Below are positions 1-8,302 of a stretch of DNA of 64,000 nt, piece by piece; position 1 is the stretch's first letter, and every line of letters starts with the position of its first letter. Below the pieces are notes generated by a model that saw only the letters and a list, made by a program, of their open reading frames with translations, had not been told where the DNA came from and made no database searches. The position numbers and the translations under genes were made by a program. The stretch is from SIG435 sp045530725. Lineage in GTDB: Bacteria > Bacillota > Clostridia > UMGS1810. The stretch covers positions 1 to 64,000 of the forward strand of contig JAZSCT010000014.1 of the NCBI GenBank assembly GCA_045530725.1. Direction: 5' to 3'.

Positions 1-28
1 ACCTCATAGTTTGTGTTATTGTATTCAT

Positions 29-110
29 AGCGAATAGATTTCCTTTCTGTGTGGTTTTTGGTGGTACTTAAACTTTAACACAAAAAGTTTCTATTCGCTA
101 TTTATTTTTT
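29..110. repeat. Long-loop inverted repeat
   Basis: A 10-bp inverted repeat (29-38 and 90-99) encloses about 50 bases, with a further TGTG/CACA pairing inside, and is followed by a T-rich run near 102-110. It could be the terminator of a transcript entering from the left. No gene is seen in 1-170. Confidence 0.35.
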
Positions 111-171
111 AAAAGTGTAACATATCAATTGTAAACCTACATAATTTGCTGAATAATTTTTGGCAAAGGGA

Positions 172-200
172 TTGTCAAAACAAGAAAAATATGTTAAACT
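172..200 (+). promoter_or_regulatory. Sigma-A-type promoter for the 207-402 RNA
   Basis: The -35 is TTGTCA (172-177), the spacer is 17 bases and the -10 is TAAACT (195-200). The start point predicted about 7 bases downstream coincides with the first base of the closing stem of the structured RNA at 207. Confidence 0.6.
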
Positions 201-206
201 GAGTAT

Positions 207-402
207 GCTACATACTATGCTTACAATGGTATAATTGTAGGTATATGTATTCATCACAAGGTGTACGCTAATTAGGTAAAAGCGTACACTCTGACTACCA
301 TAACTTTGTGATGAAGTATGTAAGTATAAGTGTGTAGCAACCTTATGTCAGGGCTTGTATGTTTTTCGTGCGTAGCTCTGAGATATGGGCTACGCATTTT
401 TT
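207..402 (+). ncRNA. Structured RNA or 5' leader, class unknown
   Basis: Nested helices are visible: 207-224 with 320-338 (closing stem, a few mismatches), 250-259 with 306-315 (10 bp perfect), and 261-269 with 281-289 (9 bp perfect hairpin). An asymmetric bubble (225-249 opposite 316-319) separates the first two. A terminator at 369-402 ends the transcript just before the protease gene at 425, so it may be a free-standing RNA (the rod shape with a bubble recalls 6S RNA) or a regulatory leader. I could not match it to a named family. Confidence 0.55.
369..402 (+). terminator. Intrinsic terminator upstream of the protease gene
   Basis: A 10-bp stem (369-378 with 387-396, one G-T pair) is followed by six T residues. 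It lies 23 bases before the start codon at 425, so read-through here would control that gene. Confidence 0.75.
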
Positions 403-424
403 ATTATAAAGAGAGGTTTTATCT

Positions 425-2017
425 ATGAAAAAACTATGGTCTTTTATTCTTGTACTAACATTAGCAGTTAGTATGCTTTCATCCTATACTGCGTCAGCGC
501 AAAATGATAGCTTTGTGCTGACAATGCAGATTGGAAATCCAATTATGAATGTTAACGGATCGAGTTCGGAGATTGACCCAGGTAGAGGAACAATACCTGT
601 TGTCGAAAATGGAAGAACACTTGTGCCTATTCGTGCCATAATTGAGGCGATGGGTGGTACTGTTGGTTGGGATGGTACAACACAGACAGTTACTTTGACA
701 TATGGCTCGGACAAGATTGTTTTAAATATAGATAGTGCTTATGCTTACTTAAATGGTGCAATGAGTGTACTTGATGTCGCACCTAAAACCATAAACGAAA
801 GAACAGTATTACCTATACGATACATTGCAGAAAGCTTTAAATTTGGCGTAGAATGGGACGGCAATACCCAAACAATTAAGATTACTAAAAATGGCTCATT
901 GTCAAATGAATTATCAGCGGAAGAAATTTATGCAAAGTGCTCTCCGTCTGTATTTTATATTGAAGTATATAATGAAAATGGGTCAATTCGCGGTTCGGGA
1001 AGTGGATTTTTTATTGATGAAAAAGGAACGGCAGTTACCAACTTTCATGTAATAGATGGTTGCTCTTCGGCACGAATAACAACATCGGATAATCAGAAGA
1101 CGTATGATGTTCTTGGTGTATATAATTATAACATTGCTGAAGATTGGGCAGTTATCAAAGTTGATTGTGCTAATCAAAAAGCATTGGAATTAGGAGAATC
1201 AAACTCTTTAATCGGAGGGGCTACCGTATATGCAATAGGAAGTCCATTGGGATTACAAAATACGATTTCAAAAGGGCTGATTTCAAACCCTAATAGATAT
1301 GAAGATGGCATTAATTATATTCAAATTAGTGCGGCAATTTCTTCGGGAAGCAGTGGCGGTGCGTTGCTTGATGTAAAAGGTAGAGTTATAGGTATTACCT
1401 CTGCGTCATATGTTAATGGACAAAATCTAAATTTAGCAATTCCCATATCGTATGTAAATATAGACACAAGTGGAACAATAAAACAATTTGAGGTTTTGGA
1501 AAAAACAGTAGATATAGAAGACCCTGTCCAATATTTACAAGATTTTCTCGTTGAACACGGAACGGCTGATGCACTACCGACTACTGTATCGATAATTAAT
1601 TATTCGCTTAATATGGAAGATACAAACGGGGCAGTTTTTACTATAAGTTATACGCCGAGCACAGAAACGATGTATATTGAAAAAGAGTATTCGACAAAAC
1701 ATAATACAATAAGTACCAATTTATACTTTTCTGGAGCAGGAACAGACGAGAGCGCAGCAAAAGCGATGTTTAGTTTCCGCAACGATACAGAATGGACATT
1801 GGGCTATGGATTTGTTAGTAGGGAACTTGTTAAATATCCAGAATACTTTAGTTTTTATTCGATGATGGAGATGGATGGTGCAAAATATCCTCTGTCACAG
1901 GATGCAGGAGAAGAAATGTGTTATGGGATGATACTAGATATTATCGATGCAGCTGATTATATATTTAGTTATTATAATTTACCAATAACAATGAGAGATT
2001 TTGGGTATATATACTAA
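425..2017 (+). CDS. Secreted HtrA-like serine protease with copper-amine-oxidase-N domain
   Basis: The protein has 530 residues and a signal peptide at 1-25 (MKK, hydrophobic core, ASA cut). Residues about 30-155 carry two copper_amine_oxidase_N-type repeats (RTLVPIRAI..WDG and RTVLPIRYI..WDG), usually wall or matrix attachment modules in Clostridia. Residues about 165-360 form a trypsin-like S1C fold with a visible triad: His in TNFHVIDG, Asp in AEDWAV and Ser in SSGSSGGALLD. The C-terminal 170 residues are unassigned. No PDZ domain is seen, unlike classical DegP. The ribosome site is GAGAGG. It stands alone behind a structured leader with a terminator, so conditional expression is likely. 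The role is inferred to be cell-surface proteolysis. Confidence 0.85.
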   Translation: MKKLWSFILVLTLAVSMLSSYTASAQNDSFVLTMQIGNPIMNVNGSSSEIDPGRGTIPVVENGRTLVPIRAIIEAMGGTVGWDGTTQTVTLTYGSDKIVLNIDSAYAYLNGAMSVLDVAPKTINERTVLPIRYIAESFKFGVEWDGNTQTIKITKNGSLSNELSAEEIYAKCSPSVFYIEVYNENGSIRGSGSGFFIDEKGTAVTNFHVIDGCSSARITTSDNQKTYDVLGVYNYNIAEDWAVIKVDCANQKALELGESNSLIGGATVYAIGSPLGLQNTISKGLISNPNRYEDGINYIQISAAISSGSSGGALLDVKGRVIGITSASYVNGQNLNLAIPISYVNIDTSGTIKQFEVLEKTVDIEDPVQYLQDFLVEHGTADALPTTVSIINYSLNMEDTNGAVFTISYTPSTETMYIEKEYSTKHNTISTNLYFSGAGTDESAAKAMFSFRNDTEWTLGYGFVSRELVKYPEYFSFYSMMEMDGAKYPLSQDAGEEMCYGMILDIIDAADYIFSYYNLPITMRDFGYIY

Positions 2018-2078
2018 ACCCGATTGATGTAGAATGCAATAAGGCTTGCTTCAATATTATATTGAGAAGACTGAAAAA

Positions 2079-2308
2079 AACCGACACTTTTGATAAACTG
2101 AAATTGGTGTTTTCTTGATATGACACCGATTTCGCATATTACAAATTGACAGCTTAAAATCGAGATGCTCCCGGTGTAAACCGACACTTTTGACCATTTG
2201 AATATATGTTTTTATAAAAATCATATATCCTTGTATCGAAAACACAGTAAAATTTGCCCGGTCGAAAAATGTTTGGCATTTTTCCAACACTTTTCAACCG
2301 ACACTTTT
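2079..2308 (+). repeat. Three direct copies of a 13-bp repeat
   Basis: The sequence AACCGACACTTTT occurs at 2079-2091, 2179-2191 and 2296-2308, with a partial copy at 2284-2294. The last full copy abuts the ribosome site of the recombinase-like gene at 2325. A hairpin with near-complementary arms lies at about 2100-2135. No other gene is seen in 2018-2324. The repeats could be binding sites for the product of the next gene. Confidence 0.7.
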
Positions 2309-2324
2309 AAAAGGAGGACTATAT

Positions 2325-2828
2325 ATGGATGAATTTAGACCTCAATCTTTTGGATATGCACATAGCAAGGCAGTTATGGAAGGCTTAAAGGCTTATGCAA
2401 GACTTAGAAAGAGTATTATTACAGAAAGTTATGTTTACATAGAGAAAGAGGGCGAAACCGAAGCTTTTAATGAAATGATTAAAGTAGCAAAGCAAGGCGG
2501 TAGAGATATACTCTATGTTGACAGCGTTAAGGAGTTTGCTGGCAAAAGCCTTGCAGATTTCAAAGAAGCCTTAATAGCAATAGAAGATGCGGGAATGAAA
2601 GTTGTGTCAGTAACAGAAAAAGATTATGACTATAACGCTTTTATGACGGCAATAGAGGTTTTGGAAGATATAACACCCAACTATCAAAAAAGTGCTTTAT
2701 GTATCACCGCAATAACAATGCATGCAATGGGTGCGGATATAAAGAAAATTTGTAATGACCTTGGATTAAGTGAGGCAGATGTTTACGGAGCTATTGCAGA
2801 GTACAAGAGGGCAAGTGAAGATAAATAA
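2325..2828 (+). CDS. Serine-recombinase-like protein with C-terminal HTH
   Basis: The protein has 167 residues. Its order of elements follows the resolvase catalytic fold: FGYAHSKA near residue 9 where family members have GYxRVSxxxQ, then a linker, DILYVDSVKEFAGKSL where they have the LDRLGR strand-helix, and KVVSVTEKDYDY where they have VSLTE. A C-terminal helix-turn-helix follows (IKKICNDLGLSEADVYGAI, about 141-159). The catalytic Arg of YxRVS is absent and the segment is one residue short, so activity is doubtful; it may be a DNA-binding derivative. The ribosome site AAAGGAGG is strong. Three 13-bp repeats lie upstream and a small zinc-ribbon gene follows 24 bases downstream. The family assignment is an inference from motif order. 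Confidence 0.5.
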   Translation: MDEFRPQSFGYAHSKAVMEGLKAYARLRKSIITESYVYIEKEGETEAFNEMIKVAKQGGRDILYVDSVKEFAGKSLADFKEALIAIEDAGMKVVSVTEKDYDYNAFMTAIEVLEDITPNYQKSALCITAITMHAMGADIKKICNDLGLSEADVYGAIAEYKRASEDK

Positions 2829-2852
2829 TAATATGATGGGAGCGTGTAATTT

Positions 2853-3050
2853 ATGAAGAAAGGTAATATTGTCAAATGTGATAAGTGTGGGGAAAGCTAC
2901 TACTATGAAAGCACAGGCAATCCTTGGCCCGGCGGTAAAGACCACGAAACAGCATATTGTCCATACTGCAAAGCAGAAGGACCTTCCGAGTTTATAAGTG
3001 GATTTATCTATACATACAAATTGGATGATAACGGAAATCCTATTAAATAA
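2853..3050 (+). CDS. Small zinc-ribbon protein
   Basis: The product has 65 residues with two CxxC knuckles (CDKCGE near residue 9 and CPYC near 37) that should bind one zinc. The acidic and aromatic remainder resembles no family I recognise. It follows the recombinase-like gene by 24 bases and is probably cotranscribed. Its role is unknown. Confidence 0.6.
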   Translation: MKKGNIVKCDKCGESYYYESTGNPWPGGKDHETAYCPYCKAEGPSEFISGFIYTYKLDDNGNPIK

Positions 3051-3059
3051 TAAAAGGCA

Positions 3060-3087
3060 AGAGGGCAACTCGTGGGAGTTGCCCTCT
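3060..3087. terminator. Hairpin between convergent genes
   Basis: An 11-bp GC-rich perfect stem (3060-3070 with 3077-3087) lies between the zinc-ribbon gene and the convergent transposase gene. The T-runs on both sides are weak, so termination is inferred from stem strength and position. Confidence 0.55.
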
Positions 3088-3091
3088 TATG

Positions 3092-4708
3092 TTATGTTTT
3101 GGTGGTATATTTCAAGCTTTTAAGGTATTTTATATCTTCTTCATCTATCATATAACTACGGTTTTTCGTTACCAGTTCAACAATAATCTCGTCTATATTG
3201 TCAAGTTTTGCTATGGTGGAAGCAAGCGTCCAAGCATTCATCTTTGTATATCCTTTAATTCTGTGGATTTTTGCTATCTCATTCAGGTGACTGCGTGGGG
3301 CATCGAGCAGTATTTCACGCACATTAAAGGACGGGATATCTTCGGAATTATATTTGAAATATTTGTTTTTGGTAATTTTGCGTGCTTCTTCTGTTTTTTC
3401 TTTGAGTATCTGCATCGCTCTGCCCGATGTCTTTGGAATATCAAGGTCGATTTCCTCCAAGTCTGGACGGGTTAAATTAATATGCAAGGGCAGAAGTTCC
3501 GACAATATATTCTCTGCGTCTCTGTGGCTGGCGGGATATTGTCCGTGACTGATTTTCCAATTACGGCGAAAAGCAAAGAAACGCATATATTCAGCAAGAT
3601 ACTTAGTTGATACATTTGTCATACGCCTTTCAAAGAGTTTTTTCAATTCGTTGTGTAGCTCATTTACTCTTGCAAGAGAAAGGCTATATGTTCGTTTTAT
3701 AGCACTGAACTCGGCATAGGTCAAATCCTCTCTATGCTCTATTTTGTCTATCTGCCTTTCTCTGTAAAGGCGTTCCAAAATAATCTCATTGTGTTTATGG
3801 CGTTGTTCTTTGCTCATATTAGGAGCATCCTTTGCGTTAAGGTATCCGTTGCTTTTTAGTATGGTGTTATAATTTGAAGGGCGTATATAATGACATAAAT
3901 TTAGCAGGTCACAGGCTTGTGTATATATGCTGTTTGCATCGGAACAGAGATAGGCTGCATCAACACAGTATTTTTCGTATAAGTCTATAACGCTATCAGC
4001 AGATGCACGCCCAAGAGCTACCACCTCACAGGCACAGTAACCACGGCTGTCCACGGCGGTTAAGACAGTTGCATATTCCGGAGAAAGGCTGCCGTATTGG
4101 GAAGGACTATATCCGTATCTTGGCTTTCGCTCAACTCCTTTGAGATAACTTATAAGGTGACGGCTACCTTTTTGACTTTCTCTAAACCCTGTTTCGTCTA
4201 TCTGTATGACACCCATCAGTTTAGGCGGCTCTACGGCTGCCATAGCAAAAACAAGTTTCAAACGCATAGCAAAAAGAGTTTTAATATTGACACCCTCACA
4301 GGCATATGAGTAATCTTGTGAGAGTAGTGTTTGCATAGTTTCAAGGGAATCTCCGTTCAAAGTCATTCGGAGAACTTCCACCCAAACCTCCCAAGGAAAG
4401 CGTGACCTTTCCAAAAGAGTACCTGTAAAGCGGTTGAATCCTTTCGAGCAGTCTTGACAGCGAAATTTCTGAATCCCGGCATTTGTCTTGCCGTTGTGTA
4501 CTACTGCAACAGAACCGCAATAAGGGCAGGATCTGTTTACCCCTATACTTGCAAGGTGTTTTTCGGAAATTGTATAAATAGATTTATCCCACTCACGGCG
4601 AGAATCCCCGCCTTTTGCTTTTGCATAGGCATCCACTAATTCTTTAAACTGTGCAGGTGTTAATTCACTCATTTTTGATTGTAGTTTCTCAAAATCCTTT
4701 TCATTCAT
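3092..4708 (-). CDS. Zinc-ribbon DDE transposase (IS1595-like), long form
   Basis: The protein has 538 residues. A zinc ribbon near residues 62-85 (CPYCGS and CQDCSKGF) is followed by a DDE-type core with QIDETGF and LCSDANSIY as the two Asp sites and EYMRFFAFRRNW as the likely Glu region. This order is typical of IS1595/ISL2-like transposases, which are usually near 300 residues; this one is much longer. Near residues 465-500 a segment (LNEIAKIHRIKGYTK) resembles SAP or Rho-N type nucleic-acid-binding helices. The reading frame is intact. I did not find terminal inverted repeats flanking it, so the element limits are unknown. It may have been acquired together with the recombinase-like gene. 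Confidence 0.75.
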   Translation of the reverse strand: MNEKDFEKLQSKMSELTPAQFKELVDAYAKAKGGDSRREWDKSIYTISEKHLASIGVNRSCPYCGSVAVVHNGKTNAGIQKFRCQDCSKGFNRFTGTLLERSRFPWEVWVEVLRMTLNGDSLETMQTLLSQDYSYACEGVNIKTLFAMRLKLVFAMAAVEPPKLMGVIQIDETGFRESQKGSRHLISYLKGVERKPRYGYSPSQYGSLSPEYATVLTAVDSRGYCACEVVALGRASADSVIDLYEKYCVDAAYLCSDANSIYTQACDLLNLCHYIRPSNYNTILKSNGYLNAKDAPNMSKEQRHKHNEIILERLYRERQIDKIEHREDLTYAEFSAIKRTYSLSLARVNELHNELKKLFERRMTNVSTKYLAEYMRFFAFRRNWKISHGQYPASHRDAENILSELLPLHINLTRPDLEEIDLDIPKTSGRAMQILKEKTEEARKITKNKYFKYNSEDIPSFNVREILLDAPRSHLNEIAKIHRIKGYTKMNAWTLASTIAKLDNIDEIIVELVTKNRSYMIDEEDIKYLKSLKYTTKT

Positions 4709-4835
4709 AGCTTTACCGCCTCTATCTATTCATCACAGCCAAATTTGATGATTTTTTATTCTTCAAATCATACTTTATATTATAATCTCAACACTAAAAT
4801 CTGTCAACTGTTGTGTGGAATATATAAAAATAGAC

Positions 4836-4864
4836 GGCGGATGTTGACATATCCGCCCTTTTGT
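4836..4864. terminator. Hairpin upstream of typA
   Basis: A GGCGGAT/ATCCGCC stem with an 8-base loop is followed by CTTTTG on the plus strand and has an A-rich left flank. It separates the accessory region from typA and could act on both strands. Confidence 0.5.
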
Positions 4865-4915
4865 ATTATTCTATAGGATGGTAAAAATGAGGAAAAAAGA
4901 ATGGAAGGGTAAAGA

Positions 4916-6733
4916 ATGTTAAAAAGAGACGACTTAAGAAATATTGCAATAATCGCTCACGTTGACCATGGAAAAACCACTCTCGTAGATGCTATGCTCA
5001 AGCAGGCGGGCACTTTCAGAGAAAATCAGCAGGTTGACGAAAGAGTAATGGATAATAATGATATAGAAAAAGAAAGAGGAATCACTATTCTTTCAAAGAA
5101 CACATCCCTTATGTATAAAGGTGTTAAGATCAACCTTGTAGATACTCCCGGGCATGCGGATTTCGGCGGCGAAGTGGAACGTGTACTTAAGATGGTTGAC
5201 GGTGTACTTGTGCTTGTGGATGCATTTGAAGGATGTATGCCACAGACAAGATTTGTACTTAAAAAAGCCCTTGGCTTAAATCTTAAACCCATTATCGTAA
5301 TAAACAAAATTGACAGGCCAAATGCAAGACCATATGAAGTGGTGGATGAAGTGCTTGAACTTTTCTTAGACCTTAATGCTACAGAAGAGCAGTTTGAGTC
5401 TCCTGTTGTATTTGCATCAGGAAGAGCAGGTTATGCATCAAGAACTGCAGATGTGAGAGAAGGGGATATGACTGACCTTTTCGATATGATTCTTGAAGCA
5501 GTCCAGGCACCTGAAGGAGAAGATGAAGAAGGACTTCAGTTCCTTATTTCAAATATCGATTACGATGAATATGTGGGCACTATGGCTCTCGGCAGAGTGG
5601 AAAGAGGTACTCTCAAAGTAGGACAGAGTGTGGTTGTATGCTCAAAGGACGGCACTACAAGAAATGCCAGAATTGGTAAGGTTTATCAGTTTGACGGACT
5701 TGGAAGAAAAGAAGTTGATACTGCAAAAGTAGGTGACATTGTAAATATCTCAGGTCTTGGCAAAATCAATATCGGAGAAACTGTTTGTGACACAGAATGT
5801 GTTGAGCCACTTCCTTTTGTAGAGATAGACGAGCCTACACTTTCTATGACATTTTCTGTAAACAATTCTCCTTTTGCAGGTCAGGACGGAGATTATGTGA
5901 CAAGCAGGCACTTAAGAGACAGACTATTTAAGGAAATGGAAACAAATGTAAGCCTTAAGGTGGAAGAAACCGATTCTGCAGATGCATTCAAGGTATCTGG
6001 CAGAGGAGAACTTCATCTGTCTGTTCTTATTGAAACAATGAGAAGAGAAGGGTATGAATTCCAGGTATCAAAGCCTGAAGTTATCACAAAGGTGGAAAAC
6101 GGCAAAGTGGTAGAACCTGTAGAACTTCTTATTGTAGATGTGCCAAGCGAATATGAGGGCGTCGTTATCGAGAGACTCAGCGAAAGAAAAGCCGTTATGC
6201 AGAATATGGGACCGGGAAGTACAGGTTATACAAGACTTGAGTTTACTATTCCGTCAAGAGGTCTTGTAGGTTACCGCTCACAACTTCTTACAGATACAAG
6301 AGGCAACGGTATTATGAACCATATGATTAACGGTTATGAAGAATACAAAGGCGAAATCAACAGCCGTTCACGTGGTTCACTTGTGGCATTTGAAACAGGC
6401 ACAAGCGTAACATACGGACTCTTCAATGCACAGGAGAGGGGATCACTCTTTATCGGTGCAGGTGTGGAAGTATATATGGGTATGGTAGTTGGCGAAAATG
6501 CCAGAGTAGATGACGTGGAAGTAAACGTATGTAAGAAGAAACACGTTACAAATACCCGTGCCGCAGGCTCTGACGATGCACTTCGTCTTACTCCTCACGT
6601 GGAAATGAGCCTTGAACAATGTATAGAGTTTATCGCAGATGATGAACTTCTTGAAGTAACACCAAACAACTTAAGACTCAGAAAGAAAATTCTTGACAAT
6701 ACTTTAAGAGCAAAAGCAAGAAACAAAAAATAA
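4916..6733 (+). CDS. typA: Ribosome-associated GTPase TypA/BipA
   Basis: The protein has 605 residues, the usual length for TypA/BipA, an EF-G-like GTPase that binds 70S ribosomes and supports late 50S assembly and stress growth. The P-loop AHVDHGKTTL (about 14-23), ERGITI switch I, DTPGHADFGGE switch II and NKIDRP G4 motif are all present. EF-G domains II, III and V and the TypA C-terminal domain follow. The start at 4916 is supported by GGAAGGG 8 bases upstream. ung follows after 15 bases, suggesting cotranscription. Confidence 0.97.
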   Translation: MLKRDDLRNIAIIAHVDHGKTTLVDAMLKQAGTFRENQQVDERVMDNNDIEKERGITILSKNTSLMYKGVKINLVDTPGHADFGGEVERVLKMVDGVLVLVDAFEGCMPQTRFVLKKALGLNLKPIIVINKIDRPNARPYEVVDEVLELFLDLNATEEQFESPVVFASGRAGYASRTADVREGDMTDLFDMILEAVQAPEGEDEEGLQFLISNIDYDEYVGTMALGRVERGTLKVGQSVVVCSKDGTTRNARIGKVYQFDGLGRKEVDTAKVGDIVNISGLGKINIGETVCDTECVEPLPFVEIDEPTLSMTFSVNNSPFAGQDGDYVTSRHLRDRLFKEMETNVSLKVEETDSADAFKVSGRGELHLSVLIETMRREGYEFQVSKPEVITKVENGKVVEPVELLIVDVPSEYEGVVIERLSERKAVMQNMGPGSTGYTRLEFTIPSRGLVGYRSQLLTDTRGNGIMNHMINGYEEYKGEINSRSRGSLVAFETGTSVTYGLFNAQERGSLFIGAGVEVYMGMVVGENARVDDVEVNVCKKKHVTNTRAAGSDDALRLTPHVEMSLEQCIEFIADDELLEVTPNNLRLRKKILDNTLRAKARNKK

Positions 6734-6748
6734 TCCGAGGGTGATTTT

Positions 6749-7423
6749 ATGGTAAGTTTCGGTAATGACTGGGACAAACTTCTTGAGGGTGAGTTTCAGA
6801 AAGATTATTATCTTAAGTTAAGAGAATTCTTAAAAACAGAATACTCCACATATAAGATACATCCTGATATGAATAATATATTCAATGCACTCAAATGGAC
6901 ATCCTTAAAGGATACAAAGGTGGTTATATTGGGACAGGACCCTTACCACGAGCCCAATCAGGCACACGGACTTGCATTTTCTGTTATGAAGGATGTAAAG
7001 ATTCCCCCGTCACTTCTGAATATGTACAAAGAACTCCGTGACAGTCTTGGGCTTTATATACCGAACAACGGATATCTTGAAAAGTGGGCAAGACAAGGTG
7101 TTCTTCTCCTTAATGCTACACTTACCGTAAGAGAAGGGTTTGCCAATTCCCACAAGGATGCAGGATGGCAGATTTTCACCGATAGAGTGATTGAGATTCT
7201 TAATGAGAGAAAAGAGCCTGTTATATTTCTTCTCTGGGGAAACAATGCAAGACAGAAAGCGCAGTTTATCGATAAGAAAAAGCATTTTTGTCTTGAAACT
7301 GTTCATCCAAGCCCCCTTTCAGCTTCACGTGGATTCTTTGGGTGCGGACACTTCAGAAAAGCCAATGAAATACTTGTAAGTCTCGACAAAGAGCCTATCG
7401 ACTGGCAGATTGAAAATATTTAA
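6749..7423 (+). CDS. ung: Uracil-DNA glycosylase
   Basis: The protein has 224 residues, the normal length for family-1 UDG, which removes uracil from DNA at the start of base-excision repair. GQDPYH (62-67) carries the catalytic Asp64, and HPSPLSASRGFF (186-197) carries the catalytic His and minor-groove loop. LLLNATLTV matches the uracil-binding strand. It follows typA closely and is ended by an exceptionally long palindromic terminator. Confidence 0.97.
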   Translation: MVSFGNDWDKLLEGEFQKDYYLKLREFLKTEYSTYKIHPDMNNIFNALKWTSLKDTKVVILGQDPYHEPNQAHGLAFSVMKDVKIPPSLLNMYKELRDSLGLYIPNNGYLEKWARQGVLLLNATLTVREGFANSHKDAGWQIFTDRVIEILNERKEPVIFLLWGNNARQKAQFIDKKKHFCLETVHPSPLSASRGFFGCGHFRKANEILVSLDKEPIDWQIENI

Positions 7424-7468
7424 AAAACTTGTCAAAATGGGGTACGTCCCCATTTTGACAAGTTTTTT
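7422..7468 (+). terminator. Perfect 21-bp palindromic terminator
   Basis: The arms 7422-7442 and 7448-7468 are perfectly complementary around a 5-base loop (TACGT), starting within the ung stop codon and ending in a T-run. The symmetric A-run and T-run would terminate on both strands. The GGGG-TACGT-CCCC core recalls dispersed palindromic repeats of Firmicutes linked to REP-associated transposases (inference). Confidence 0.85.
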
Positions 7469-7539
7469 GTCTTTTATGCCAAATCACATAATTATTATCA
7501 GTAAGGTATGGAAGAATATGAAAATTTTTATAATGTGGG

Positions 7540-7576
7540 AACCCGAATTTAATGATAATTCGGGTTTCTTCTTTTA
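7540..7576 (+). terminator. Second hairpin terminator downstream of ung
   Basis: A 10-bp stem (7540-7549 with 7557-7566) is followed by a pyrimidine and T-rich tail. It is the second terminator-like hairpin within 120 bases. Confidence 0.55.
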
Positions 7577-7734
7577 TTTACACCTTTTGCTATTGATACA
7601 CAGAGCCTCTCGGAGTATCGCATACACCTTCGAATTCTGTTTGTCAATTGTGAAGCATTTTTCCTATTTCTATTCATCTCTATCATCAGTCAATTTACCC
7701 GTGGGTGGATATTTATTTGTCTTGAAATTTTTTC
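7577..7734. other. Non-coding stretch before the Lrp-type gene
   Basis: Within the gap 7424-7810 I see two hairpins, then about 150 bases with no supported gene, then the promoter at 7735. A weak minus-strand reading could be a decayed gene end, but no family is recognisable. Confidence 0.4.
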
Positions 7735-7763
7735 TTGAAAAAGCCTTATAATTATAGTATAAT
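7735..7763 (+). promoter_or_regulatory. Promoter of the Lrp/aminotransferase operon
   Basis: TTGAAA (7735-7740), a 17-base spacer and a perfect TATAAT (7758-7763) are followed by a short leader and an AAAAGGAG ribosome site before 7811. Confidence 0.8.
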
Positions 7764-7810
7764 AGCATTAATATGGGAAAGAATTTCCAAATACAAAAAG
7801 GAGAATAACT

Positions 7811-8302
7811 ATGGACAACAAAAAAGAGCAGGTTTTGAGCATTTTGGAAAATGATTGTACAGTATCGGTGGAACAGATAGCCGCCATGCTTTCAATGGAT
7901 GTGATTGATGTCGCCAGCATAATCGATGAATGCAGAAAAAACGGCACTATTTTGAAGGACAGAAGTGTTATAAACTGGGAAAAGACAAACCGTGAGATTG
8001 TTACCGCTATGATAGAACTGAAAGTAACCCCTCAGAGAGGTGGCGGATTTGACAGAATTGCCGAGAGAATATATCAGTATTCCGAAGTAAATTCTCTCTA
8101 TCTTATGTCAGGCGGCTTTGACCTTATGGTGATTATTCAGGGTAAATCTATGAAAGAAGTTGCACTCTTTGTATCAGAAAAACTCGCACCACTTGAATCT
8201 GTGCTTGGTACTGCCACTCATTTTGTGCTTAAGAAGTATAAGTATGACGATGTTATATTTGAAGATACAATGGAAGATGACAGAGAGGTGATCACCCTAT
8301 GA
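7811..8302 (+). CDS. Lrp/AsnC-family transcriptional regulator
   Basis: The protein has 163 residues with an N-terminal winged helix (about 5-55, VEQIAAMLSMDVIDVASII) and a C-terminal RAM/Lrp ligand domain (about 65-150, with SGGFDLMVIIQGKSMKEVALF). Such proteins sense amino acids as oligomers. The stop overlaps the start of the aminotransferase gene (8299), so the two are translationally coupled and it probably regulates that gene and itself. The same regulator-aminotransferase pairing is common in Firmicutes. Confidence 0.88.
   Translation: MDNKKEQVLSILENDCTVSVEQIAAMLSMDVIDVASIIDECRKNGTILKDRSVINWEKTNREIVTAMIELKVTPQRGGGFDRIAERIYQYSEVNSLYLMSGGFDLMVIIQGKSMKEVALFVSEKLAPLESVLGTATHFVLKKYKYDDVIFEDTMEDDREVITL

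Noticed and set aside
2079..4900. One insertion sequence bounded by the 13-bp repeats
   Set aside because: All three repeats are in the same orientation on one side only; no inverted copy was found to the right of the transposase.
7410..7751. Open frame of 113 codons after ung
   Set aside because: It runs through the long palindromic terminator, has no ribosome site and no recognisable protein features.
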